NCBI GenBank assembly: GCA_021160765.1
Contig: JAGHBW010000098.1
Location: forward strand, 1 to 13,019
DNA length: 13,019 nt
DNA from: Thermoplasmata archaeon
Lineage (GTDB): Archaea > Thermoplasmatota > Penumbrarchaeia > Penumbrarchaeales > EX4484-36
Direction of reading: 5' to 3'
Part shown: piece after piece, positions 1 through 6,342 of the stretch
Layout of the letters: each line of letters begins with the position of its first letter
Position numbering within the stretch: the first letter of the stretch is position 1
Position numbers and translations under genes: made by a program
The notes under the pieces: model-generated
What the model was told of the DNA's origin: nothing
Seen by the model: only the letters and a program-made list of their open reading frames with translations
Databases searched by the model: none

Positions 1-34
1 GTGGAAGAGTATTTAAAGTTTTTTGTTCATACAT
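1..34 (-). CDS. Possible 5' end of a leftward gene, cut by the window edge
   Basis: Reading leftward from an ATG at 34, eleven open codons (Met-Tyr-Glu-Gln-Lys...) run to the window edge. A strong Shine-Dalgarno match, GGGTGAT, lies seven bases upstream of this ATG; the same element precedes the PPC-domain gene at 8883. A TATA-like stretch at 107-115 could supply a transcript starting near 85. Nothing can be said about the product from eleven residues. The alternative is that this is non-coding and that the motif AAACTTTAAATACT (minus strand, about 8-21), which resembles the regulator promoter further right, is a promoter for a gene wholly outside the window. Low confidence. Confidence 0.33.
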   Translation of the reverse strand, partial: MYEQKTLNTLP

Positions 35-106
35 CAAAATATCACCCTTCCATCCCACATCGTCATGGCGAAAAGAATAGCCTATGGAGAGGAGAAAAGA
101 TCCTAG

Positions 107-115
107 TATATAATG
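107..115 (-). promoter_or_regulatory. TATA-like element for the left-edge leftward gene
   Basis: On the minus strand this reads ATTATATAC. It lies about 75 bases upstream of the putative ATG at 34, which allows a leader of roughly 50 nt. It is the only TATA-like element upstream of that ATG. No conserved BRE is obvious, so support is weak. Confidence 0.28.
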
Positions 116-153
116 AATATTCTACAAATAACAAAATAAGTCGGTGAATGTGT

Positions 154-170
154 GGGGGCTGGAAGCCCCC
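154..170 (-). terminator. GC-rich hairpin downstream of the wHTH regulator
   Basis: GGGGGCT, a three-base loop and AGCCCCC form a perfect 7-bp stem, 18 bases past the stop codon of the leftward regulator. On the minus strand it is followed by moderately T-rich sequence (TTATTTTGTTATTTG) but no uninterrupted T run. It may terminate the regulator transcript or stabilise its 3' end. Archaeal termination usually depends on T-runs, so the role is inferred. Confidence 0.4.
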
Positions 171-188
171 TAAGAGGGAGAGAAATGG

Positions 189-530
189 CTAACTCTCCTC
201 AAGAGGATCCCAAGACTGTGTCATTATACCCCCGCGGGTGCCCGTGAACTCCAGGGTTATCTTCAGTTCGTTGTTAAAGAATTGAATGTATGCCCCTCTA
301 AGCACGGAACGGAACCTTGCCACTCTCTTTCCCCGGGGGGTGAGGATCTTATCCACTTTTTCCACAAGGCCCTCGTTCTCCAGTTCCTTGATCTTTCTAT
401 AGCATCCTGCTATAGGAATGCCAAACATGTCACTTAGCTCTTGGACAGTCTTTGGGGCTCTAGAGGTTGCTGCCAATATCTTAATCAATTGAGGATCTGA
501 CAGGAGTTTTGATGTTGTTAATGGGTTCAT
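189..530 (-). CDS. Small winged-helix (ArsR-like) transcriptional regulator
   Basis: A 113-residue protein with one winged helix-turn-helix. Residues about 15-60 hold a lead helix, a turn and a recognition helix (QELSDMFGIP followed by CYRKIKELENEGLVEKV). A basic wing follows (LTPRGKRVARFRS), then a short beta-rich C-terminus. The open frame extends upstream to 710, but that part is rich in Pro/Tyr/Ser and crosses the promoter. The ATG at 530 is chosen because AAGGTGGT lies just upstream and the HTH domain starts right after it. The protein probably binds DNA as a dimer. It is divergent from the Mut7-C/TPD nuclease operon, and the inverted repeat in its leader suggests autoregulation. No ligand-binding or metal-binding cysteine pair is present, so a classical ArsR metal sensor is unlikely. 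Confidence 0.82.
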   Translation of the reverse strand: MNPLTTSKLLSDPQLIKILAATSRAPKTVQELSDMFGIPIAGCYRKIKELENEGLVEKVDKILTPRGKRVARFRSVLRGAYIQFFNNELKITLEFTGTRGGIMTQSWDPLEES

Positions 531-553
531 GTCAACCACCTTCTTTATATATC

Positions 554-573
554 CATGTACACGCATGTACATG
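554..573. promoter_or_regulatory. Inverted repeat, candidate operator
   Basis: CATGTAC, a six-base spacer and GTACATG form a perfect 7-bp inverted repeat. The right arm is itself part of the 10-bp palindrome CATGTACATG (564-573). It lies between the regulator's TATA box (579-593) and its ATG (530), over the expected transcription start. Dyads in this position are typical operators for dimeric winged-helix repressors. The binding protein is inferred to be the adjacent regulator itself. Confidence 0.48.
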
Positions 574-578
574 TATGT

Positions 579-593
579 ATATTTAAGTTTTTT
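579..593 (-). promoter_or_regulatory. BRE/TATA promoter of the wHTH regulator
   Basis: The minus strand reads AAAACTTAAATATAC: an A-rich BRE-like stretch followed by a TATA-like CTTAAATATA. It is about 55 bases upstream of the ATG at 530. The transcription start would fall near 555-560, inside the dyad at 554-573. Confidence 0.52.
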
Positions 594-652
594 ATTACGG
601 GGTTGGGGATGAGCCGGAAAAAGATTCACAGGATTTGGGATTGGAGGGGAAA

Positions 653-663
653 CGTATATATAG
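653..663 (+). promoter_or_regulatory. TATA promoter of the Mut7-C/TPD nuclease operon
   Basis: CGTATATATAG lies about 36 bases upstream of the ATG at 693, preceded by an A-containing stretch (GGAAAC). The transcription start would be near 683, giving a leader of about 10 nt, so the operon may be nearly leaderless. Confidence 0.5.
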
Positions 664-692
664 GAGGATAGGAGAGATGGTGTAAGCATATT

Positions 693-1220
693 ATGAATAA
701 TGGAGATCATGATAGTTGTATGGATGGCAAAACACCCCCTCGTTTCATCGCTGATGCTATGCTGGGCAAACTTGCTAGATGGCTTAGGATTTTTGGATTT
801 GACGTTGAATATTCAAAGAGGTCCTCTGATGAGGACCTTCTGAAACGGACCTTGAGTGAGGGGAGAATTCTTCTAACGCGAGACAGAGATCTCCACAGAA
901 AGGCCTTTCCACATTCATTACTTCTTGCAAGTATGGAACTGGAGGAACAGTTGGGTGAGGTGATAGAGGCTTTTGGTTTGTCTAGTTATGATCCCCCTAC
1001 CCGCTGCCCCATTTGTAATACTATCCTTAAGGAAGTAAAGAGGGAGGATCTCACATCACAGGTACCCAAAAGCTCTCTTGAACGATATGATGATTTTTAT
1101 ATATGTCCCGGCTGTGGAAAAGTATATTGGCATGGTTCACATTGGGAGCGAATTGTTTCAAGGGCCAGAAGGGCTGGTTTCCCAAATCTGGACCCGGACA
1201 GCACGGACAATGAGGAATGA
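693..1220 (+). CDS. Mut7-C RNase domain protein (PIN-like nuclease with zinc ribbon)
   Basis: A 175-residue protein of the Mut7-C family (COG1656-like). Residues 17-100 form the PIN-like nuclease domain, starting with the family signature FIADAMLGKLARWLRIFGFD. Candidate metal-binding acids are Asp21, Asp46/Asp48 and Asp64/Asp66 (LLTRDRDL). Residues 105-155 form a zinc ribbon with CPIC (105-108) and CPGC (138-141), followed by the typical YWHGSHW. The family is predicted to cleave RNA; the archaeal substrate is unknown to me. Family members usually start close to FIAD, so the first 16 residues are an extension. ATG 720 is an alternative start, but GGTG at 679-682 favours 693. The downstream nuclease starts 3 bp after the stop, so the two are co-transcribed. 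Confidence 0.88.
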   Translation: MNNGDHDSCMDGKTPPRFIADAMLGKLARWLRIFGFDVEYSKRSSDEDLLKRTLSEGRILLTRDRDLHRKAFPHSLLLASMELEEQLGEVIEAFGLSSYDPPTRCPICNTILKEVKREDLTSQVPKSSLERYDDFYICPGCGKVYWHGSHWERIVSRARRAGFPNLDPDSTDNEE

Positions 1221-1223
1221 AGT

Positions 1224-1982
1224 ATGAGGAAGAAAGAATACGAGAGAATAGTAAGGGAGCTTAGAAGCTATGAAGACATTGACAGGGTTGCGAAGAAGTA
1301 TTCAATGGACTGGGAAACTGTCCTTGTAATATACACTCAGAAGGTTATACGAAACACTCAGAGAAACTTTCACAGGGCTAAAGCGAAGATTAGAGAACTA
1401 GCTGGAAGATGGTCTAAGGGAGAGCGTATCGTTAATCTTGCTAAGGAGTATAACCTTCCGCCGGTTGTCATGGGAAGCCTCATTCTCACAGAGGCGGGTT
1501 TAAGCAAAAGGGAATACAACGACATGCTGAGGAATCCGGACAAAATCGCCGAGGGCAGCCTGAAGGACGAGATTATTGAGATTTTAGAGAACGATCCTCT
1601 TTACTCCCCCCAGGGGAACAACGTACAGAGAAGAAGAGGATATCTGGGTGAGGCTAGGATAAAGGAATGGTTGGAAAAATATGGAATAGAATTTCTGACG
1701 GAGAACGACCTTAAGGGGGATGGTAAAAAGACCCCCGATTTCCTCCTGAAAACCCCCGTCCAGTATCGTGGGGAGGAGATACATTGGATTGAATCAAAAG
1801 GGACCTTCGGCGATACACACGAACTGCGCAGAAACCTTGCAAAGCAGCTTAAACCTTACCTTGAGCTTTTCGGTAGTGGAATGGTGGTGTACTGGTACGG
1901 CCTCCTTGACGAAACCCCCTCCATTGATGGGATAGTCATTCTTCCCGGGGATGAGTTCCTATCCTGGGACCCAACAAAGTAA
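1224..1982 (+). CDS. TPD-motif PD-(D/E)XK nuclease (CDIN1/C15orf41-like)
   Basis: A 252-residue protein matching the TPD family, the archaeal counterpart of human CDIN1 (C15orf41), which is predicted to have a Holliday-junction-resolvase-like nuclease fold. The N-terminal half (1-110) is helical with two HTH-like segments (DIDRVAKKYSMDWETVL at 18-34 and NLAKEYNLPPVVMG at 71-84). The C-terminal half holds the catalytic core: GYLGEARIKEWL (Glu143), the family-defining TPDF (170-173, Asp172) and WIESKG (Glu190, Lys192). Together these form a complete PD...(E)xK set, so activity is expected. GAGG eight bases before the ATG serves as ribosome binding site. It follows the Mut7-C RNase by 3 bp and its stop abuts the end of nrdJ. 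The archaeal substrate is unknown. Confidence 0.85.
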   Translation: MRKKEYERIVRELRSYEDIDRVAKKYSMDWETVLVIYTQKVIRNTQRNFHRAKAKIRELAGRWSKGERIVNLAKEYNLPPVVMGSLILTEAGLSKREYNDMLRNPDKIAEGSLKDEIIEILENDPLYSPQGNNVQRRRGYLGEARIKEWLEKYGIEFLTENDLKGDGKKTPDFLLKTPVQYRGEEIHWIESKGTFGDTHELRRNLAKQLKPYLELFGSGMVVYWYGLLDETPSIDGIVILPGDEFLSWDPTK

Positions 1983-4346
1983 TCAGTCACATTTGGAGTA
2001 GAAACAGTTGGGACATTTCTCACATCCCGACTCATATATGAGGGGGCTACCACACTCCGGGCAAACGCCCACATGTTCCATCTCCTCCTTTATCTCCCCC
2101 ACCTTGGGAATCATCATGGTGTGATTGTTGGGGTCATTGTCTTCTTCTACTTCCTCCTCCGTCCCACCATTTTCTACAGGAGTAAAGCGGTCAAGGGTGA
2201 ATCCCAAAACCTCCTCCTGGAAACTTATGGGCTTTCCCATCATGAACCTCTCCAGAGCCTTTCCAATGGCATCAGGACAGGAAAGTATCTCTCCCTGCCC
2301 GGGCCCTATCTTTATGGGATTGGGACAACGTATTCCCTTCAGTTGTTTGACTATCTGGAATGGATCTATTCCTGACCTTAGGGCTAGAGAGACAAGGCGT
2401 GATATGGCCTCTATCTGTGCGGCTGCGCACCCTCCCGCCTTGCCTAGACTGGAAAATATTTCAAAAGGACCTTCCTCATCATAGTTTATTGTTATGTAGA
2501 GGTTTCCACAGCCAACTTTTATCTTCCCTGTCATCCCCTGCATAACTGCAGGTCTGGGTCTGGGTTTGATGTATTTTCCTGTTTTCTTTCTCTCCTCCTT
2601 TTCCTTCAAACTTTTCAACCTGTTGAGAACCTGTTCCTCTCTGCTACCATCTCTATACACTGTAAGGCCCTTACACTCAAGGTCATAAGCCATAAGATAG
2701 GACTTTTTTATGTCCTCTACTGTAGCACTATTTGGGAAATTTATTGTTTTTGAAACAGCATTATCCACGTGTTGCGGAAATGTTGCTTGCATCATTACAT
2801 GCCATTCTGGTGCAATGTCCAAAGAGGTCACGAAGACCCTTTTTATATCCTCTGGAATCTCCGAAAATTTCTGGATAGTACCCTCCTCCAGAATTTTCTG
2901 TATGAGCTCCTCGGAGTAAATGCCCCTTTTTTCTAGTGCTTCTTTAAAAATAGGATGCACCTCAAGAAGCCGATCCTGATCGAGAACATGCCTCTCAAAT
3001 GCAAGAGCAAAAACGGGCTCTATACTGCTGCTACATCCTGCGATTATAGATATCGTTCCTGTGGGGGCGATGGTGGTAACTGTTGCATTTCTTATTGGTG
3101 GCTCACCCTTTTTATCATACGTGCTCCCCTTAAACTTTGGGAAGGGCCCTCTCTCCTCTGCCAGTTTCCTGGAGGCATTTTTTGCCTCGCTTTGAATGAA
3201 CCCCATTACCTTATCTGCTAGTTTTACTGCCTCCTCAGAATCGTAAGGAATTCCAAGTTTGAAGAGTAGGTCCGCCCATCCCATTACACCCAGCCCAATC
3301 TTCCGGAGGGCCCGTGTCATATCCCCTATTTCCTTCAACGGGAAGTTGTTCACATCAATTACGTTGTCTAAAAAGTGTATAGCTTTCCATACTGTATCTT
3401 TAAGCCTCTCATAATCAATTTCCCCATTAGAAACAAAATTAGAGAGGTTTATAGAACCCAGATTGCATGACTCATAGGGGAGTAGGGGTTGTTCTCCACA
3501 GGGGTTTGTGGATTCTATCTCCCCCACGTGTGGAGTTGGATTGTACTTGTTAATAGTGTCAATAAATATTACCCCAGGTTCCCCATTTTTATGGGCCATT
3601 TTAGCTATGAGATCAAAAACCTCTCTAGCTCTTAGCTTCCCCACCTCCTTTCCAGTTCTGGGGTTGATCAATGGGTATTCCTCATCTTTTTTGTACGCCT
3701 CCATGAAGCGATCAGTTATAGCCACTGATAGGTTAAAGTTCTTGATTTCTCCCTCCTTATCCTTACATGTTATAAACTCTAGAATGTCTGGATGGTCCAC
3801 CCTGAGAATTCCCATGTTGGCACCCCTTCGCCTCCCTCCCTGCTTCACTGCTTCTGTAGCAGCGTCGTAAACTTTTATAAAAGAAACTGGACCTGATGCA
3901 ACACCCATGGTGCTTCTCACTAGATCTCCTTTAGGTCTTATCCTTGAGAATGAGAAACCTGTGCCGCCCCCAGATTGATGGATCTTCGCTGTGTTCTTCA
4001 GGGTCTCAAATATCCCTTCCATACTATCTTCAATAGGAAGAACAAAACACGCAGAAAGCTGTCCTAGAGGGGTTCCAGCATTCATAAGGGTGGGGGAATT
4101 AGGAATAAAATCCTTCTTCACCATCATCATATAGAATTCTCTAGCCACTGCGTCCACGTCTGCCTCTTCGTCATAGTTTTTATCCGCCTCTGCTATGACC
4201 TTCGCCACCCTCCAGAACATTTGCTTTGGACTTTCCACAACATTTCCGTCTGGGTCCTTCTGCAGATATCTCTTCCTAAGGACTACTAAAGCGTTCTCCG
4301 TAAGCTCAGGTTCGGGCAGGTCCTCTGGGGGTTCGTATATACTCAT
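1983..4346 (-). CDS. nrdJ: Adenosylcobalamin-dependent (class II) ribonucleotide reductase
   Basis: A 787-residue class II RNR that reduces ribonucleotides to deoxyribonucleotides using a B12-derived thiyl radical. The ten-stranded barrel is complete. Cys100 (LSACF) and Cys294 (ESCNLGSINL) are the redox pair, and NPCGE supplies Asn281, the radical Cys283 and Glu285. GTISIIAGCSSSIEPVF follows in the C-terminal part of the barrel. After the barrel come a TSCPD domain (LSCPDAIGKAL) and a C-terminal six-cysteine tail (762-786, CPECG...CPNC) for zinc binding or active-site re-reduction. No intein is present. The frame also has an ATG at 4361. The ATG at 4346 is preferred because GGAGG lies exactly eight bases before it, whereas 4361 has no Shine-Dalgarno. 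The gene is monocistronic and its stop abuts the convergent TPD nuclease stop. Confidence 0.95.
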   Translation of the reverse strand: MSIYEPPEDLPEPELTENALVVLRKRYLQKDPDGNVVESPKQMFWRVAKVIAEADKNYDEEADVDAVAREFYMMMVKKDFIPNSPTLMNAGTPLGQLSACFVLPIEDSMEGIFETLKNTAKIHQSGGGTGFSFSRIRPKGDLVRSTMGVASGPVSFIKVYDAATEAVKQGGRRRGANMGILRVDHPDILEFITCKDKEGEIKNFNLSVAITDRFMEAYKKDEEYPLINPRTGKEVGKLRAREVFDLIAKMAHKNGEPGVIFIDTINKYNPTPHVGEIESTNPCGEQPLLPYESCNLGSINLSNFVSNGEIDYERLKDTVWKAIHFLDNVIDVNNFPLKEIGDMTRALRKIGLGVMGWADLLFKLGIPYDSEEAVKLADKVMGFIQSEAKNASRKLAEERGPFPKFKGSTYDKKGEPPIRNATVTTIAPTGTISIIAGCSSSIEPVFALAFERHVLDQDRLLEVHPIFKEALEKRGIYSEELIQKILEEGTIQKFSEIPEDIKRVFVTSLDIAPEWHVMMQATFPQHVDNAVSKTINFPNSATVEDIKKSYLMAYDLECKGLTVYRDGSREEQVLNRLKSLKEKEERKKTGKYIKPRPRPAVMQGMTGKIKVGCGNLYITINYDEEGPFEIFSSLGKAGGCAAAQIEAISRLVSLALRSGIDPFQIVKQLKGIRCPNPIKIGPGQGEILSCPDAIGKALERFMMGKPISFQEEVLGFTLDRFTPVENGGTEEEVEEDNDPNNHTMMIPKVGEIKEEMEHVGVCPECGSPLIYESGCEKCPNCFYSKCD

Positions 4347-4383
4347 CTCCACAGCCTCCATTCTACTGGATTCTAATAGGTGA

Positions 4384-4410
4384 TAAGAGCCCGCAATACT
4401 GGGCCTCTTA
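4384..4410 (-). promoter_or_regulatory. Hairpin in the nrdJ leader
   Basis: TAAGAGCCC (4384-4392) pairs with GGGCCTCTTA (4401-4410), forming nine base pairs with one bulged base and an eight-base loop. It lies 38 bases upstream of the preferred nrdJ start, within a leader of roughly 80-90 nt inferred from the upstream TATA box. It could be an mRNA stability or translation-control element. It does not show the size or conserved boxes of a cobalamin riboswitch. Confidence 0.4.
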
Positions 4411-4449
4411 AAGAAGGAATACCTCCAAGGGGGGATATCCCTATAGCCG

Positions 4450-4469
4450 TAAAGATATATTATACTTTA
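4450..4469 (-). promoter_or_regulatory. Symmetric TATA region, probable nrdJ promoter
   Basis: The sequence TAAAG-A-TATA-T-TATA-CTTTA is an almost perfect inverted repeat with a TATA box at its centre. On the minus strand it would place the nrdJ start of transcription near 4430. Because it is symmetric, orientation depends on an unclear BRE. The spacer 4362-4695 otherwise holds the leader hairpin, the palindrome GGGATATCCC (4432-4441) and the ATPase promoter. I see no gene or tRNA in it. Confidence 0.38.
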
Positions 4470-4633
4470 GAGGGGGTGGGAGAATATATTTTGACTGAGG
4501 TAAGGGCCAGGTAAGGAATGTCAACCAAAAACTTAGGGAAAGGTGCAGAGAGAAAGTCTTTTCCCGAATGGCCTAATAGGATGGCGCCTTTTCAATAATA
4601 TCAATTGGTGTGAATTTTAACGAATTGTGCGGA

Positions 4634-4663
4634 AAAATTAATAAGGGGTTCCCGTAAATATAA
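4634..4663 (+). promoter_or_regulatory. Candidate promoter of the AAA/TPR ATPase gene
   Basis: Two overlapping TATA-like stretches are present: AAAAATTAATAAGG (4632-4645) and GTAAATATAA (4654-4663). The first allows a leader of about 30 nt that includes the AGGT ribosome binding site (4686-4689). The second would give a nearly leaderless transcript. The sequence alone does not decide between them. Confidence 0.35.
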
Positions 4664-4695
4664 CCACCGGAGAAAAACAGTTAGCAGGTAGTTCC

Positions 4696-6342
4696 ATGAC
4701 AGCGTTGGTGGTAAGGAAGAAGAGCAAGTTCTCCGGAAGGGAACGAGAGAGAGAACGGTTCCGAGCCATATTAAACGAGGTCGCAGAAGGAAGGGGTAGA
4801 GTGGTTCTGGTAGAGGGAGAGGCGGGAATTGGAAAGACCCGATTTGTTGAGGAGGTTAGCAAGCTCCCGGAGGCTGATCAATTTTATCAGTTATCAACAA
4901 GGTGCGTCTATTTTGAAGCGATTGATCCATACCTCCCTTTTAAAGAGCTATATTTTCGTTATCGCGAGATAGTAAAGGGTATGGAGGGGGAGGGGGCAAC
5001 AGCCTATCCAGAAACTGCGGAATCCGAGGAGGAGGCGCCAGAGCCTGTTCCGCTCTCCCTACTTCCGCTTATGTTAGAAGAGGGGGGAGAGAGCGCAGAG
5101 TTGGAAGAGCCCACACCGGAGAGAAGGGTTGAATTCGTATTTGATCTGGAGAAGAGAGGGCCCGTCCTTATTTTCATAGATGATGTACACTGGATAGACA
5201 GAGCCTCCCTCAACCTCATCAAATATCTTTCTACTAGAATAGAGGAGAAGAGAATACTACTTATAGCTGCCTACAGGCCAGAGGATCTCTATTTAGACAG
5301 AGAGAAGACAAAGGCACTCATGGAGACATTGAAATCGCTTGGGAGGGAAAGAATTACGGAGAAGATAGTGTTGGGTCATCTTGACAAAAGATCAGTTGAG
5401 GAGATCTTGAAAGATCAACTGGAGGTAAATAAACTCCCCGAGGGATTACTTGAAGAGATCTATAAAAACAGTGGGGGAAACCCATTTTTCGTTGAGGAGA
5501 TTCTTTTCTCTCTCATAAGCCAGGGAATTTTATTTCCTGGAGTTGTTGATAAGGATGTGATGGAAAAAATAAAAAGAGCAGAAATCCCCTCAACACTCTC
5601 TGATCTTATTGCACGAAGATATGACAGCTTAACCGATGATGCCCGAAGACTCGTCAGGACTGCTGCTGTTATTGGGCTGGAGGCTGGAATTGATCTCCTT
5701 CAAAGAGTTGTGGAACTTGAAGGAGAGAGACTTCTGGATGCACTTGAAGAGCTTCAGATAACACATTTTCTGGAGGAAGGGAAAGGAGATGAGGGAGTTT
5801 ACTATCGCTTCAAAAATTCAATCATTCAGGAGTTTATATATCAGAACCTCTCCTTGAGCAGAAGGCGATATTTACATAATAAAATTGCAGGGGTAATGGA
5901 AGAACTCTATAGAAACCGCCCAACATTTTATAATACGATAGCAATTCATTACTTCAACGGTGAAAATTTCCCAATGGCCGCTAGATATTATACAATGGCA
6001 GCGAATGCCATCCTAAAAAAGAACCCTGCAGATGCAGTAGACTACTACGAGAAGGCCCTTGCAATATACAGGGATATGAAGGAGGAGAAACCAGAGGAGT
6101 ACCTGAATACATTGATGAATATAATCACTATTTTGATTGAAATGGGCGATATCGGTGGGGTAGAAAGATACCTCACGGAAATAGAGACTTTCCTTGGAAA
6201 GAGAAAAAGCGAGTTCAGGCAATATTGGCTGAAGACTAGGCATAGGCTGGGTGAACTACTTATCTTAAAGGGAGAATTAAACGATGCAAAGAAGGTTTTA
6301 GGCGGGGCTATTGAAAGAGAAAACGATTTTCAAGTACCCTGA
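4696..6342 (+). CDS. STAND-type AAA ATPase, N-terminal part of a frameshifted ATPase-TPR gene
   Basis: 548 residues. Residues 12-300 form an AAA_16/MalT-like signal-transduction ATPase: FSGRERE at the start, Walker A GEAGIGKT (41-48), Walker B VLIFIDDVHW (157-166), the arginine-bearing AAYRPED (191-197), and SGGNPFFVEEI (259-269). A winged-helix-like linker follows (LSDLIARRYDSLTDDARRLVRTAAVIG). TPR-like helical pairs fill residues 415-543. No DNA-binding domain is visible, so it may be a signalling or scaffold ATPase with an unknown effector. The frame stops at 6340 shortly after a TPR (GELNDAKKVLGGAIER), and homologous TPR sequence continues at once in the +1 frame. The product is therefore truncated, or belongs to a single protein of about 810 residues. 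Confidence 0.83.
   Translation: MTALVVRKKSKFSGRERERERFRAILNEVAEGRGRVVLVEGEAGIGKTRFVEEVSKLPEADQFYQLSTRCVYFEAIDPYLPFKELYFRYREIVKGMEGEGATAYPETAESEEEAPEPVPLSLLPLMLEEGGESAELEEPTPERRVEFVFDLEKRGPVLIFIDDVHWIDRASLNLIKYLSTRIEEKRILLIAAYRPEDLYLDREKTKALMETLKSLGRERITEKIVLGHLDKRSVEEILKDQLEVNKLPEGLLEEIYKNSGGNPFFVEEILFSLISQGILFPGVVDKDVMEKIKRAEIPSTLSDLIARRYDSLTDDARRLVRTAAVIGLEAGIDLLQRVVELEGERLLDALEELQITHFLEEGKGDEGVYYRFKNSIIQEFIYQNLSLSRRRYLHNKIAGVMEELYRNRPTFYNTIAIHYFNGENFPMAARYYTMAANAILKKNPADAVDYYEKALAIYRDMKEEKPEEYLNTLMNIITILIEMGDIGGVERYLTEIETFLGKRKSEFRQYWLKTRHRLGELLILKGELNDAKKVLGGAIERENDFQVP
6311..6342 (+). other. Frameshift zone joining the ATPase and TPR halves
   Basis: The upstream frame ends in ...GGAIERENDFQVP-stop, while the +1 frame reads KEKTIFKYPEEASRFYRNMGYVF. 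Removing one A from the AAAA run at 6320-6323 gives a seamless junction, GGAIERETIFKYPEEAS, which restores TPR periodicity and an 810-residue protein. This may be an assembly error, a real inactivating mutation, or recoding. Nothing resembling a known +1 recoding signal is visible. Confidence 0.7.

Noticed and set aside
65..106. 13-codon plus-strand frame MAKRIAYGEEKRS
   Set aside because: Very short, with no Shine-Dalgarno sequence; not supported as a gene.
531..710. N-terminal extension of the wHTH regulator to 710
   Set aside because: It would be translated through the TATA box, the dyad and the Mut7-C start; composition is low complexity, and ATG 530 has its own ribosome binding site.
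2073..3221. Several plus-strand frames inside nrdJ
   Set aside because: They are shadows of a fully conserved 787-residue RNR; no ribosome binding sites or protein-like patterns.
4346..4470. Cobalamin riboswitch upstream of nrdJ
   Set aside because: The leader is under about 100 nt and lacks the conserved B12-box and the multi-helix layout.
4471..4633. Possible small RNA or extra gene in the nrdJ/ATPase spacer
   Set aside because: Only a weak GGGAAA...TTTCCC pairing with a large loop is seen; no tRNA, no promoter-plus-terminator pair and no convincing frame.
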